Positions 49,575-61,205 of a stretch of 64,000 nt of DNA are shown here, piece after piece. The DNA is from Isoperla grammatica (lineage: Eukaryota > Arthropoda > Insecta > Plecoptera > Perlodidae). The position numbers were made by a program, and so were the translations under genes. How positions within the stretch are numbered: position 1 is the first letter of the stretch; each line of letters starts with the position of its first letter. The notes beneath the pieces were generated by a model. The model saw only the letters and a program-made list of their open reading frames with translations. It did not search any database and had not been told where the DNA came from. The DNA is taken from NCBI GenBank assembly GCA_945910005.1, contig OX246740.1:46766526-46830525 (forward strand), written 5' to 3'.

Positions 49575-49735
49575 CCACTGGTGTAGGAAGATGTGGAGAG
49601 AGAGAGAGAGAACTGTTGGGAGGACAAGAAAAGGTGGAGCGAGAGCTTGTGTTGCGGAAGAGGGGTATGAAGATGAGATGCCGAGCAAAAACAATTGAGT
49701 CGACACATTTTTGTAAATAACATATTATTTAACTG

Positions 49736-49880
49736 TTATTAACTTTTCATTACAAAGTAATATACATTATTTAACACAGAGTTACATGTATGCACTATGC
49801 ATATTATATGTATATATAGTATGCATATTATAAGTATATATATAGTATGCATATTGCATGTATTGTATAGTATATTGTTA
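49736..49880. repeat. Degenerate AT tandem repeat
   Basis: TATGCATATTATA-GTATATATAGTA units occur two to three times near 49790-49860. Confidence 0.6.
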
Positions 49881-50310
49881 TAGTGGTCCTTGACCTGTTA
49901 TCCTACCAACAATGCTGTCATGGTCTCCAGTCTTACAGCTCTTTACTTCCCTTTTTGAGTTGTCTGCCTTGGATGTTCAAAGACCTTGTACAGTGCGACT
50001 TCAAAAAGTGAAATATACTAATAATAAGAGACGGTAACTGAATAATTGTCAGTCAGTTGTAACATTATTTTGTCTTCATGTTTTATACAAAACTAAAAGT
50101 AGTCTGATAATGAAAGGGTAGTCTGAGGGTGTTTCCGACAGCCATTTTGAGCCCCCATAGTGTCCAGGAATTGCTGATAGTGATCCCAAAAAACTGAAAC
50201 ATGTGTCACGTTGTTTACTTTTTTTTAACAGTCGCCTACCTTTTGAAATAAACATATCAGTGAAACTAAGGTTCTAATAGTTGCATGATCCTGTAACATT
50301 TCATTACCTA

Positions 50311-50778
50311 TGTCAAATACTGTCTAGCCCGGTATCTCAAGTAGACAAATTATTATTTTATATAACTAGCTCAGTCGATATTACATTACTTACTCGTTTG
50401 ATGGCTTGATGTTTACCTCACGACCAACCGTCGCACTTCGAAACAGGCCTGTTTCGACGTCCCGAAGCAGCTGTCGTGGGCGTCACACACACAAAAACCA
50501 GTCCTCCACTGACACCTTTTTAAACAACACTAAGTTTTTTTATCTTGTTATTTTTCTCAACTCAACAACAACTTCACTGAATGATTTCCTAACCCATATT
50601 CATTTCCTTGACCGACACAACCATACTGTCAGTCTTCCTTCCAACACCAAGACTCACTCACTACTCCTCCCTAGCAACCTGATCAACAAACTTCAACAAT
50701 CTTTCTTTTCTAAAAACCATTTCTTCTTTTTACCAAGCTTCCTAGATCCAACCCTATCCGCCTTCCATATATGTTACA
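50311..50778 (-). repeat. LTR (3' LTR in element orientation)
   Basis: 468 bp, TG...CA, matching 52414-52881 base for base as far as I can read. Plus-strand open frames here are not genes. Confidence 0.92.
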
Positions 50779-51349
50779 ATTACCCCCCTATTTCTTATAT
50801 TTGTCCTTTTAACGATAAATATAGAAATAATTATACCCCAAATGACCATCCCCTAAACGAATATATCCTCCATTCATACTGACTACCTCATCAACACTCC
50901 AACTATGGTCAAAGTTTGACAATACCTCAACAATGCCACTCTGTAATTCCCAACAATGTCTGACTTACTATAAAAAAATCCACCCAGTGAATAAAATAAT
51001 ATTTTTTTAAACTTCTCGACAACACTATGACATGACAAGACTATTATGACAACGCTATTACGACAACACTATTACGACAACACTATTACGACAATTACCC
51101 CCCATGTTTTTTTAATTTTTTGTCGCAATTTGAATTTCGTTCCACAAAAATGGAAAAAAAACATACCTATGACAACCAAAAGAACATCGAACCCAAGACA
51201 AAATGTCGGCCGATCACACTACAGCAACGAAACAAACATTTAACCACATTACTATCAACATGAAATCCACCAACACATACAGAACAAGTTTATTCCATAA
51301 ACATTTTTTACGGTTTCAAATTAACATCCCCGAAAAATTTTTTTTTTTT

Positions 51350-52171
51350 TTACCATAGGCCTACCTTTACGAGAGTTTCAACAGTTCCACCTCTGAACTT
51401 ACTCCAGTCTCTTCCTACCACCATCCATTCTTTCTCATAACAAACCCACTCCCTCTCATTATTGACCCTGGAATCATCTTTCTGCCCTACAGTCAAATCA
51501 TTATTTTCCTCACCAACCACAGCATCCTTGTACTCCTCATCTATCTCCACATCTTTATCCACCACTTTATCTATCTGTTGCTCTGTAACAACCCCGTCTT
51601 TCTTATCAAACCTCATCTCATCTTGCTCCTCCACTATCTCCACATTTTTCTTATCATCAACCTTGTCCTCTTGCTTCTCAACTATCTCCACATCTTCCTT
51701 ATTATCCAACCAGCCTACTTGCTCTTCAACAATCTCTTTCACAACATCTATTTTTCCACTTCCTACCTCTCCTACGCTTCTCAAATCTTTTTCTTTCTTT
51801 ACATCTCCTACATCCACCTGCTTTACCAAAAATATCGTTTTCATTTCCGCGGTCATGTCTCCCATCATCTTCTCCATATCTACCTGTTTAACCATATTCC
51901 TCTTCATCTCTTCCAAAGCCCTAGCTTGTTTATCCTGCCCTTTCTTCATCTCTTCCAAAGCCCTAGCTTGTCCATCCTGCCCTTTCTTCATCTCCGTGAT
52001 CTTGGCTGTCACACCTACTTGCATCCTCATTAAATTCCTTATCATGCTCTTGATATCTCCATCCTCATCTGGTCCATCCATCATCAAGCTCCCTTCAATA
52101 TCGTCAAGCTCCCTCTCCACTCTTAACCCCTCATATTCACTTCCTTCAATATCATCAAGCTCCCTCTCCAT
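51350..52171 (-). CDS. Coiled-coil gag-like protein of the LTR element
   Basis: An ATG-initiated 273-residue frame is the only long ORF between the LTRs. It is strongly charged and helical. It opens with two copies of VERELDDIEGS-like sequence. Near residues 65-90 it has a repeated MKKGQDxQARALEE unit, then acidic EIVEEQ/DKKD-type repeats (about 145-215), and ends with WVCYEKEWMVVGRDWSKF. No CCHC knuckle is visible. Position next to the primer-binding site and the coiled coil suggest a gag-type structural role, perhaps packaging in trans. I do not recognise the family, so this is inference from context. Confidence 0.6.
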   Translation of the reverse strand: MERELDDIEGSEYEGLRVERELDDIEGSLMMDGPDEDGDIKSMIRNLMRMQVGVTAKITEMKKGQDGQARALEEMKKGQDKQARALEEMKRNMVKQVDMEKMMGDMTAEMKTIFLVKQVDVGDVKKEKDLRSVGEVGSGKIDVVKEIVEEQVGWLDNKEDVEIVEKQEDKVDDKKNVEIVEEQDEMRFDKKDGVVTEQQIDKVVDKDVEIDEEYKDAVVGEENNDLTVGQKDDSRVNNEREWVCYEKEWMVVGRDWSKFRGGTVETLVKVGLW

Positions 52172-52413
52172 ACTTTAACCACTCTTTGCTACTCCAAATT
52201 TTCTTGAACCTCCACTAGTCTATTCATACATTCACACAATCATACGTATCAACCTATGGACAATCTCGAATCTGATCTGCCGATTTAACTAAAATTTGGT
52301 AACACTTTCCCTAGACAAACTTCTCTAGCCTAATATTGATCTAAGCCTATGGACAGACATCTACCATCTCGGTCGTTGTAGTAGACCGAGCCCTACACGT
52401 TGGAGCGCCAAAT

Positions 52414-52881
52414 TGTCAAATACTGTCTAGCCCGGTATCTCAAGTAGACAAATTATTATTTTATATAACTAGCTCAGTCGATATTACATTACTTACTCGT
52501 TTGATGGCTTGATGTTTACCTCACGACCAACCGTCGCACTTCGAAACAGGCCTGTTTCGACGTCCCGAAGCAGCTGTCGTGGGCGTCACACACACAAAAA
52601 CCAGTCCTCCACTGACACCTTTTTAAACAACACTAAGTTTTTTTATCTTGTTATTTTTCTCAACTCAACAACAACTTCACTGAATGATTTCCTAACCCAT
52701 ATTCATTTCCTTGACCGACACAACCATACTGTCAGTCTTCCTTCCAACACCAAGACTCACTCACTACTCCTCCCTAGCAACCTGATCAACAAACTTCAAC
52801 AATCTTTCTTTTCTAAAAACCATTTCTTCTTTTTACCAAGCTTCCTAGATCCAACCCTATCCGCCTTCCATATATGTTACA
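52414..52881 (-). repeat. LTR (5' LTR in element orientation)
   Basis: The partner of 50311-50778. It would be the promoter of the minus-strand element and lies 340 bp beyond the Star-like stop codon. Confidence 0.92.
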
Positions 52882-53220
52882 CCTATATGCAGTTTGTATG
52901 TGTTTTTTTACTTTTAACTCAAATTTAAATTAATTTAATATAATGCAATGTAGCCTATATATTTCCTGTGACTATATTGCCATATTATCACTATTCATAA
53001 AAAATATTAACAAACCATGTCTCACATTTTGTCTGCATTGAATGCTTCTTTACAAGTGTTTGCATAGCAAATGCCTGTTTATTTTATTATAAGGCTAACA
53101 TGGAATGTATTTGCTTTATGTTTTAAAATAAAAATATACATTTATATATATATATACAACATTGATAACATATTTGCTTAAATTACCATACACTTTGCTA
53201 TTGAATATTTCGTGTAACTG

Positions 53221-54591
53221 CTATATTCTAATTTTGTTTACTAGGAACAAATAGTAGTTATTGAATGTGTGTATCATTTTGTACTGTCTTGATGACATGA
53301 ATTCAACAAGTATATGTTTGTTTTCGATGTCAACCCATTTAACACTAATTATTTCTATTTTCACACGGTTGAATGGTAACGTCTTCAACACTTGTATCTC
53401 GGCACCCTCTGCGTCTAAGCTCAGGTAGTCCAGCGTTGTCAAGTTGGAAGCCAAGAGGAGGGTGAGAAGGGGAAAACATTTGACTTTGGTGAACGACGAT
53501 TTCACCCCGTGCATGCTCTTACTGGATAGACGGAATGTAACCTGAAAAAACAAAATGGAGGAATGAGTCGATTGCATGTTTATGCAAATTATGGAACCCT
53601 TTGTGTAAAATACGTAACTTATCATTATCAAGTACATAGTATCTGTGCTATTTAATCAAACAAAACACCAATTAAAAGCTCTTTAGACTCTAGTCGTTCT
53701 AGATAGGAGTTTAGCAAAGATCAATACTGGACAATACTCTTGCCTTTTCTAAAATGTTATGGCTCAGGTATTCAGGTAAGAAAAAAAAATCATATCTATT
53801 CCCATCCATGGCAAATAAATAATGATATTTAAGTGTAAAAATGTTCCTACCCCAAAGAGAAAGGAAAAAATTAACGAAATTGTATATTTGGACTAGTTGT
53901 TCAACAATTATTTTTCAAAGAAAAGCAGATGGGCTACAAATGCTGGGGTCTTCGTTATGATTGCATGCAGAAGTTCTTTATCTTAATTAATAATGTAACA
54001 CGAGTTGAATTATGTTCTTGCAACTTTTGTTTTAAACAGTAAATAGAATAACACCACAATATTGATGGGTTGATTTCTATACCGTACCTCTTTAGGATAT
54101 GGTGTCGGGCTAAGGCACGCATTTATCGACAACGATCTAGATCTATTTTGTTTCAATAGATTCCTGTAATCCCTAGGATCCGGTTGAATCAAGAGTCCAT
54201 GCCATCCCAACTCCTTCTCCATCCACTCAGTGTCAGAACTCCTGTCCCGTCTATACGCGCCCGCCTCGACAAAGTTACCTTCCCTCTTGAAGTTGAAGAG
54301 TTTGGCGACGTATTTACTCTGTGGAGGGGTCGCGGAATGTCTGGACGTTGCGTGGTTGTAATAGGCGGGCAGTTTCATGTGTTTCTCTCGTACGTAGGCG
54401 ATGAACTGAGGGTTGTCTTGGTTGACGTTTAGAAAGTCCTCGTCCCCGGTCCAGTTGAAGATGTGTCTGTGGCGAGGCGTCTTGAAGTCCATCGACAGAA
54501 TGAGGATCATCATGACGACGGTGAACGCCGTCAGGAACGCGGCGAACGGAAGGAGTTTCCTCAGTAGTCCTGGTGACGTCAGGATTGACAT
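53221..54591 (-). CDS. Star-like type II membrane protein (FkbM methyltransferase fold)
   Basis: Two coding exons, 54591-54088 and 53541-53221, join in phase 0 to give 274 residues. A 3' splice site at 54611-54612 indicates a further upstream non-coding exon. Residues 13-33 are one membrane segment (LLPFAAFLTAFTVVMMILIL) after a short basic N-terminus, giving type II topology. The luminal part has GNFVEAGAYRRDRSSDTEW, GWHGLLIQPDPRDYRNLL and LDYLSLDAEGAEIQVLKTLPF, the pattern of the Methyltransf_21/FkbM fold found in Drosophila Star. Star helps the EGFR ligand Spitz leave the ER. The glycine-rich SAM-binding motif is degraded (VEAGAYRRD), so catalysis is doubtful. At 274 residues it is much shorter than fly Star and may be a Star paralogue. 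A minus-strand AATAAA lies at 53083-53078. Confidence 0.82.
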
Positions 54592-54761
54592 TCCACACGT
54601 CTAGATGCACCTGGAAGTGAACACAAAACAATAGCCGTAGCAAAACCCGCCGTTGTGGAGAACTACGTGGCAATGGGACAGTGACATATTTATATTGGTT
54701 TGCTCTATGCACACAAAAAAAGATTGAGAGGTTTCCTTTCTACAGTCTGTTCCTTCATAAC

Positions 54762-55314
54762 CGTGCAGCGGTGTTTGAGGAAATCAAAGAGGACGTCCCG
54801 TAGCGATGTTGTAGTCGATGCACTTCCGTTGACCACCGAATTGGGGTTGCGCACTCAACCGAAATGATAATACATGTCCTAATAAAGACATATTTTTAAG
54901 ATTTCTTAATTTTCGAAACTATTTTGAGATGAGCAACTCATCTGCATTGCAGATTGTTTTTTAATCGAAGCTCTACGACCAAAATTAGCATCTTTTATTT
55001 CATAAGATTACTACATCTGCTTTGGGTAAGTAGTAATCTTATTTAATATAAAATGCTAATTTTGGTCGTAGAGCTTCGATTAAAAACATTCTGGAATGCA
55101 GATAAGTTGCTCATCTCAAAAATACTTTCAAAAATTAAGAAATATTAAAAAAAAGTCTTTATTAGCACATGAATTATCATTTCGGTTGAGTGCGCAACCC
55201 CAATTCGGTGGTCAATGAAAGTGCATCGACTACAACATTCGCGTGATTGACAGCTCATTGACTGAGCGCTACTCGTCGCTACGTCCTCTTTGATTCCTCA
55301 AACACCGCTGCACG
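54762..55314. mobile_element. Fold-back element upstream of the Star-like gene
   Basis: A 553-bp inverted repeat with arms of about 250-270 bp. The outer ends are CGTGCAGCGGTGTTTGAGGAA and its inverse; the inner arms carry TTTTGGTCGTAGAGCTTCGA and its inverse. The right arm has an extra 35-40 bp near 55240-55275. No obvious TSD or coding sequence. Confidence 0.85.
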
Positions 55315-55730
55315 CTTATCAAGGAATATACTGTAGGTGGGTGCTGCCCTGCTGCCGAGTAGCTCGAGCACGCAATATCAACACTAGATGGGCGCACAGG
55401 TTGGCACTTACATAATCTAATACATGTGTATGTTCGTAGTCGATCATTCATCTTGAAGCAACCCGCCAAAACTTCCCGACACAGAACAAAAAAGGAGTAA
55501 ACTTTATGCTGTAAGTATCGTTTTATATTTTTATGCTTCCATCACCATAATTATGTATACAAGACCGCGACAGTACAAGCGAGATTCTGATTGCTGTTTT
55601 GTCTGGTCGACAGGTAAACCGCCGAACGTGTGCTGGGATATCGTTTACGTCGCTGATAGAACTTCCTCAAGGAAACGAATTTGCGATATGAAACGCTGTA
55701 TGTGGCGCCCTGATGTATGAGTCGTGCGTC

Positions 55731-56154
55731 CAGTGGCGTATCTAGAGCTTCACAGTGGTTTAGATGGGGGGCGGGTAGGGGGGGGGGACACCAATTAGGT
55801 AGGGTAGGGGACTGGGACGATAGCTCTATAGGCGAATTTGTTCCTCATTTAAACGTCTGTGAACACGTTTCAGAATCTGACAATGTCATAGGTGAGAATG
55901 ATTACAAATAAAATTAAACACAGTAAATATTATTTTTATACAGTAGGTAGTTAATATTACCTCCTTCCTCCTTTCCGCCCTTCCCTCAATTTTTTCTGTC
56001 TGCAGGGGGGGGGGGGTTGAACCCACCATAACTCCTCCCTTTTACAGTAGTTAATATTACCTCCTTCCCCCTTTCCACCCTTCCCTCCGTGTTTTTTTAG
56101 CCGGCAGGGGGGGGGGGGGGGGAGCCCATAACTCCTTCCTTGGATACGCCACTG
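55731..56154. mobile_element. hAT-like MITE with CAGTGGCGTA ends
   Basis: The ends CAGTGGCGTATC and GATACGCCACTG are typical hAT termini, but no matching 8-bp TSD is seen. The interior has an internal duplication (AGTTAATATTACCTCCTTCC, twice) and poly-G runs near 55779, 56005 and 56107. Confidence 0.7.
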
Positions 56155-56360
56155 GCGCACATCAGAGTGAAGCGCTCGTCCTCAGCTACAACTGACAGCA
56201 GCATTATTTCCACTCATGTTTATTGCATCACATAAATTGCGCGAGCTATTGTGTGAACTCTACCATGTTATATTAATTAACAATTAACTCTAGCAGATAA
56301 TTATAAAAATGCTACCAACCAATTTAAGCCAGAGGTTCGTTCGCCTGTCCTGCACTGGCT

Positions 56361-56771
56361 CTAAAGGTCGGTGCACAATTACCCGGCCACGATAACGGAA
56401 CGGGAACCGGAACGCAAACGCTAAGTTAAAAAAACAGGCGAACTTGCCATGCGTGCATAGGTGTTTTTTTTAGAATGAGGCATTAGTTAAAAACATTAAA
56501 AGGCGCATATTTTAAAAAAATCGCCTGCGGCGCTTTTTCGTAGAGGGTATTCCCCCCAAACCCCCCAATTGGCGCCGCCGGGAAGTACTTTGGCCGGGAA
56601 TTTATTGTGCCTCCCATTAATCAACCTCTGCGCACGCCTATGCATGCGTGTTACCGGGATACGGGAACGGGAGGCTCAGGTGTGCATCGTGTTGTAAGAA
56701 AACACAGGATCCAACTTTGGTACCGTTCCCGTTCCCGTTATATTTGCCGGGCAATTGTGTATCGCCCTTTA
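56361..56771. mobile_element. GC-ended MITE family, copy 2
   Basis: The left end TAAAGGTCGGTGCACAATTA and the right end (inverse of TTAAAGGGCGATACACAATT) are inverted repeats. The flanks ACTGGCTC and ACTGGCCG may be a decayed 8-bp TSD. It matches 13868-14441 in inverse orientation. Confidence 0.65.
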
Positions 56772-57449
56772 AACTGGCCGGTGTAGCACTGACGAGTGCA
56801 AACAGGAAAAAGAATTATGTACACTGTACAGGAAATGAGATGACAGTGTAAGTTGCACGCACGATTACAATCGAACGGCTGATCAGGCCGTAGGTCTTGT
56901 GCAAAGATAGTAAGATGGTCTAGTGCCTGGTCTAGTGCCACAAGGCTAATGGAGCAAATAACCACAATAACTAGGCCTAAGGTAAGTCATGTACCTGTGA
57001 TAATTAAATGTCAGGGTAGATCTAGGACCCTACGATGTATAGGTTATGTCATCCCATTCCATGTGTTAAAAAACAAAATAATTTAATAGAATATGTATGT
57101 TTATAATGAATATAAAATTGTTAGCACATAAATACTAGCAACATATTTTAAATAAATCGTCAACATCATCTCCGATCATCTCTAATGATGACAGCTACGA
57201 ATCCAGAATGTGACATTTTGCCTGCTCAATTTACACGACGAGCTAAATAGCAAGTGTACAAATCTCATGCACTGGCTCTACACTACACTAGTGTGTTTTA
57301 ATTACAGGGGAACGCTTTACACAATATTTACACTGACTTACAGAACTACACAAGAACGGCTATAACTACTTACTTACAGTGTAGGACAGGACAGGGGAGA
57401 ACGGAGCTCAGAACATGCATTAACTACCGCTTAATTGTAATCGAATTAA

Positions 57450-57960
57450 AAAACTTACCTTGAATTAGGGTAAAGACGTTCTTACCGGCCGTGAAATCAC
57501 CATGTCAAGCCGACCGAGCACTTTACCCGAAGAACGCGGAACACTTTCATTGCAATCCGGACTACACGTATCTCTCCACTCCACTTGACCATACCGACTG
57601 AGACATTTCGAAGCATGCAAGAGCGGCCAGGTGAGTCGAAACCTAGCAGGTGTGTCAAGGGCAAGGCTCCCTCTCTTCGGCTACGGTACCTAAGGTCTAG
57701 TTTCCAACACTGTTCTATGGTGTTTTCGCCTTGTTGCCCCGGGCGACAAGGCGGATCGAACGAAACCTACTGTCTGCCGGCCGGCCGCAACTACTTCCTC
57801 CGTCCGGCGACCGATCGGCGTAGGCATATTATTACACAATAGAGAGGAAGACGGAGAAGGAAAGAGGGTAGGGTATATCCGAAAAGTGAGAAAGAGAACG
57901 GTCTCATTTAACACGCGAAAGTCTAATCCCGTGACCGCCCTAGGTAGAGCTGTCTGAATT
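57450..57960 (-). promoter_or_regulatory. Possible first-exon/promoter region for the Star-like gene
   Basis: This CpG-richer stretch has minus-strand donor-like sites (CAAG|GTAAGT at about 57463; GGCCG|GTAAGA at about 57490). It could hold the untranslated first exon that splices to the acceptor at 54611. This rests on position and splice-site shape only. Confidence 0.25.
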
Positions 57961-59705
57961 TATCAACAACACGTACACATACAAATTAATTGTTGGGACA
58001 TACTAAGTTGGCGATCAACATAACAAGAAGGCACACGAGGCTAGTTCACGTGGGGTGGTAGTCGGTGGTCCGAGGGTAATCGAGACGTGAATATGCGTAA
58101 AGGCTGGCCGCTACTTCCGAGTTGAAACATTTGTTCAACAATTACCAAACAGGTAACAAATCTGTAATTCTTGTGTTGACGCTTGAACCCATGTGTTTGG
58201 ACAATTCTAAGTTACAAACAGAAATCCCATATTGATACGTAGTCTACTTCTATCAGTCTATACAAAGGCGTACAAAGGACGTACCACGCGCTCCATACTA
58301 TGTATATAAAACTAACATTACATTACATAACTTTACGACGGTGGAACTTCAAGAAATCCATGCAATTAGACTGGTTGCTAAACCTATCGGAATTCGGAAG
58401 AATACTGACTAAGCGAGATTTAAATTTGTAAAGATTTTGGTTTCGATTCCCGGTAATCCTGGCGAGTATTTCCCCCGATGTTTTTCTCAGTCCATGATAT
58501 AATTCTTCAAAATCTTTCAAACTTCCTAATAAGAAACTAGAAAGTGTTGAATTGGGGGGGGGGGGGGGGGGGGGGGGGCTGTAAAATTTCATTCGGTAAC
58601 AATTAGCTCTACAAGCCACCCGTCTGAAGTCTGTCTAAACTCGTAGATTACGTAATTTGTGTTTTATAGCTTACGTTGCCAGGATGTCAATATGCGTGGG
58701 ATGACGATGCTTTACAATGGACTGTGTGTGAAGTAGATGGCTGAATTAAAAGTAGGCGGCAAGGTCGTATTACAACATGAGACAAAACAATCACGTACCT
58801 TCGTTATTTATGCTGTGTATTACACCCCCAAACCCCCCTCCCCCCACACACACACACACAGCGTCGCTGTATGGCAGTGGGTGAGCATGATCTAATCTAA
58901 TATATAGCTCGCCCAATAAACTTTTTGGCCATGGTGGTTGAGTGGGTGAGAGTGAGAGAGTGAGTGAGTGACGTATTCAGAGCTAACTCAACGTAAAATA
59001 ACTGACTGTTGACACCTGTTACAACTTAACACGAAAGTAATTCTGCCAGAACAAGTGTCAATAAATTGCTGAAAATACGCGATTACCGACTCGTAATTAT
59101 TATTGCTGATAAGATAGCGCTGAACATTAGAAAAGTATTGAGTCTAAAGCCTTCTCTATGAAAAATAATTACGCAAAAATGTAACTCCCCCCCCCCCCCC
59201 CCCCGCAATGTGTTGCATCAGGGTCTCGTAATCGGCAATCTTAAATTCTATTGTGAAAAATGTTCAATATTCTTTGAAGTTATCTAAGTTACTTCTAATT
59301 GAATATTAGACCAGTGACGTCACACAGAGATAACGTAGCCTCTGATGTACATTGTAAAATGATTCGTTCTTACGTCTCAGACAATCTTCATATTGGGCTG
59401 CAGTCTTGTGTTTTCACGAACCTCCTTACTATTACACACACACACACACACACACACATAATACAGTCATGCGTTGGCTCTAACTTGTTTCTGACAACTT
59501 AGCATGCGCAACTGGTGCCGCGATCAATGTATGATAGGCCGAGACCTATTGTCGTAATGGTATAATTTAATATCTACTATTTGCGATACGATACTCAAGT
59601 GGTGATGATGATGATTCTTGTTGCTTTATGTCTCTTTTATTGCTGTGATGGTATTCCAGACGATGAGCAACAAAGCATTCAATAAATTCAAAGATGTTCG
59701 ATATC
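57961..59705. other. Gene-free stretch with homopolymer runs
   Basis: Contains poly-G at about 58554-58579, (CA)n at about 58846-58859, GAGT-rich sequence near 58938-58970, poly-C at about 59187-59204 and (CA)n at about 59434-59458. No exon supported. Confidence 0.6.
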
Positions 59706-59925
59706 GGCCTTGTTGATTCTGGCATTTGTCTGCAGGTGTTCGCACTGTCCAATAATCACTGATTAATGTGTTTCATATTTGAAATATAGATCTTTGATTG
59801 GTTATCGCTCACTCGTCGATGGTGTCTGGAGCCTACAGGGTTGGTTTAGTCGCTTTTAATTAAAGTCTCCCATGAAAATCAGTCTTATTACTGAGTGGGT
59901 AGACTCTAAATGTGAATTTATTTTA
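59706..59925 (+). repeat. Dispersed repeat family A, copy 2
   Basis: Homologous to 20383-20602 and, inverted, to 62001-62215. It shares the CTTGTTGATTCTGGCATTT extension at its left end with the third copy. Confidence 0.8.
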
Positions 59926-59944
59926 TTTTACAACGCTTATATTA

Positions 59945-60310
59945 GCTTCATGTGTTTGTTTGTTTGTCTGGACGGAATCTTATAATCGATATTTCTCCTA
60001 CTTCTGAATGTCTTGTCCGATCGAGCTGAAACTTTTCACACATACGTATTCTTAATGACAATACATGAATCAATTGTCATATTTACTAAATAGTTAATTA
60101 ATCTATAATCATTAATTTATCAACGTTTTATATGGGAATCGATATTTCACCCATTTCCCAACGTCCGATCGAGCTGAAATTTTTCATACAGTCGTATTTT
60201 TTCTAAATGACAATATATGAATCAATTATCAGATTCACCAATTAATCAATTAATCCATAACAATTAATTAATTAAACAATTAACTTTATATGGTAAATTA
60301 GTCACAGGGC
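59945..60310. repeat. Two-copy GATCGAGCTGAAA repeat
   Basis: A unit with TCCGATCGAGCTGAAA-TTTTCA, GTATT-TT-ATGACAAT and an AATTAAT tail occurs at about 59990-60115 and again at about 60140-60285. Confidence 0.65.
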
Positions 60311-60522
60311 ATCGGAAATACCGCTGGTTGTTCGGGACTCAAATATCAGTGACGAAAGCATCGGATATGTTTCTATGCAGCAAGAATGTCAACACGCTCC
60401 ACTTGTATGTATGGTACAACCCCGCGCGGTGAGTCATTCACTATGTACGCATAGCTGCGTTCCCTTCGCGTGGTTCGACCACACAGTTGATCGGATGGAG
60501 TCGGTGCTAGCACAACTGCTGT

Positions 60523-61205
60523 AATCTATCACGGTAGGAATTGATTGTTGTAATATAATATAATATAATATAATATAATATAATATAATATAATATAATA
60601 TAATATAATATAATATAATATAATATAATATAATATAATATAATATAATATAATATAATATAATATAATATAATATAATATAATATAATATAATATAATA
60701 TAATATAATATAATATAATATAATATAATATAATATAATATAATATAATATAATATAATATAATATAATATAATATAATATAAAATAAAATAATATAATA
60801 TAATATAATATAATATAATATAATATAATATAATATAATATAATATAATATAATATTATATTTATTTTTTATTTTATTTTAAGGACAATTACAGAATACC
60901 GTGCCTTATTAGGGATTGAGCCCACGCCCTAATCTATCACGGTAGGAATTGATTGTTGTAATATAATATAATATAATATAATATAATATAATACAATATA
61001 ATATAATATAATATAATATAATATAATATAATATAATATAATATAATATAATATAATATAATATAATATCATATAATATAATATAATATAATATAATATA
61101 AAATAATATAATATAATATAATATAATATTATATTTATTTTTTATTTTATTTTAAGGACAATTACAGAATACCGTGCCTTATTAGGGATTGAGCCCACGC
61201 CCTAA
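60523..61205. repeat. Tandem duplication around large (TAATA)n arrays
   Basis: Unit 1 (60523-60930) and unit 2 (60931-61205) both start AATCTATCACGGTAGGAATT. Each has a (TAATA)n array (about 60551-60859 and 60960-61130) and ends with ACAGAATACCGTGCCTTATT and GGGATTGAGCCCACGCCCTA. The units differ mainly in array length. Confidence 0.93.

Larger units (their letters stand above)
50311..52881 (-). mobile_element. Non-autonomous LTR retrotransposon with identical LTRs
   Basis: Two 468-bp direct repeats (50311-50778 and 52414-52881) look identical by eye, start TG and end CA, and are flanked by CCTA at 50307-50310 and 52882-52885. On the minus strand, a primer-binding-like TTTGGCGCTCCAACG follows the 5' LTR and a purine tract (AAGAAATAGGGGGG) precedes the 3' LTR. 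This orientation agrees with the internal ORF. The 1635-bp interior encodes no protease, RT, RNase H or integrase. It must be mobilised in trans and, from LTR identity, inserted recently. Confidence 0.92.

Noticed and set aside
50406..50882. 158-residue plus-strand frame, repeated at 52509
   Set aside because: Lies inside both LTRs on the strand opposite to the element; a repeat-duplicated chance ORF.
51462..52178. Plus-strand Ser/Thr-rich frame of 238 residues
   Set aside because: Antisense of the gag-like ORF; LTR-element signals point to the minus strand.
57585..57914. Open frames of 74-85 residues
   Set aside because: GC-rich stretch gives chance frames; only a possible untranslated first exon is suggested here.
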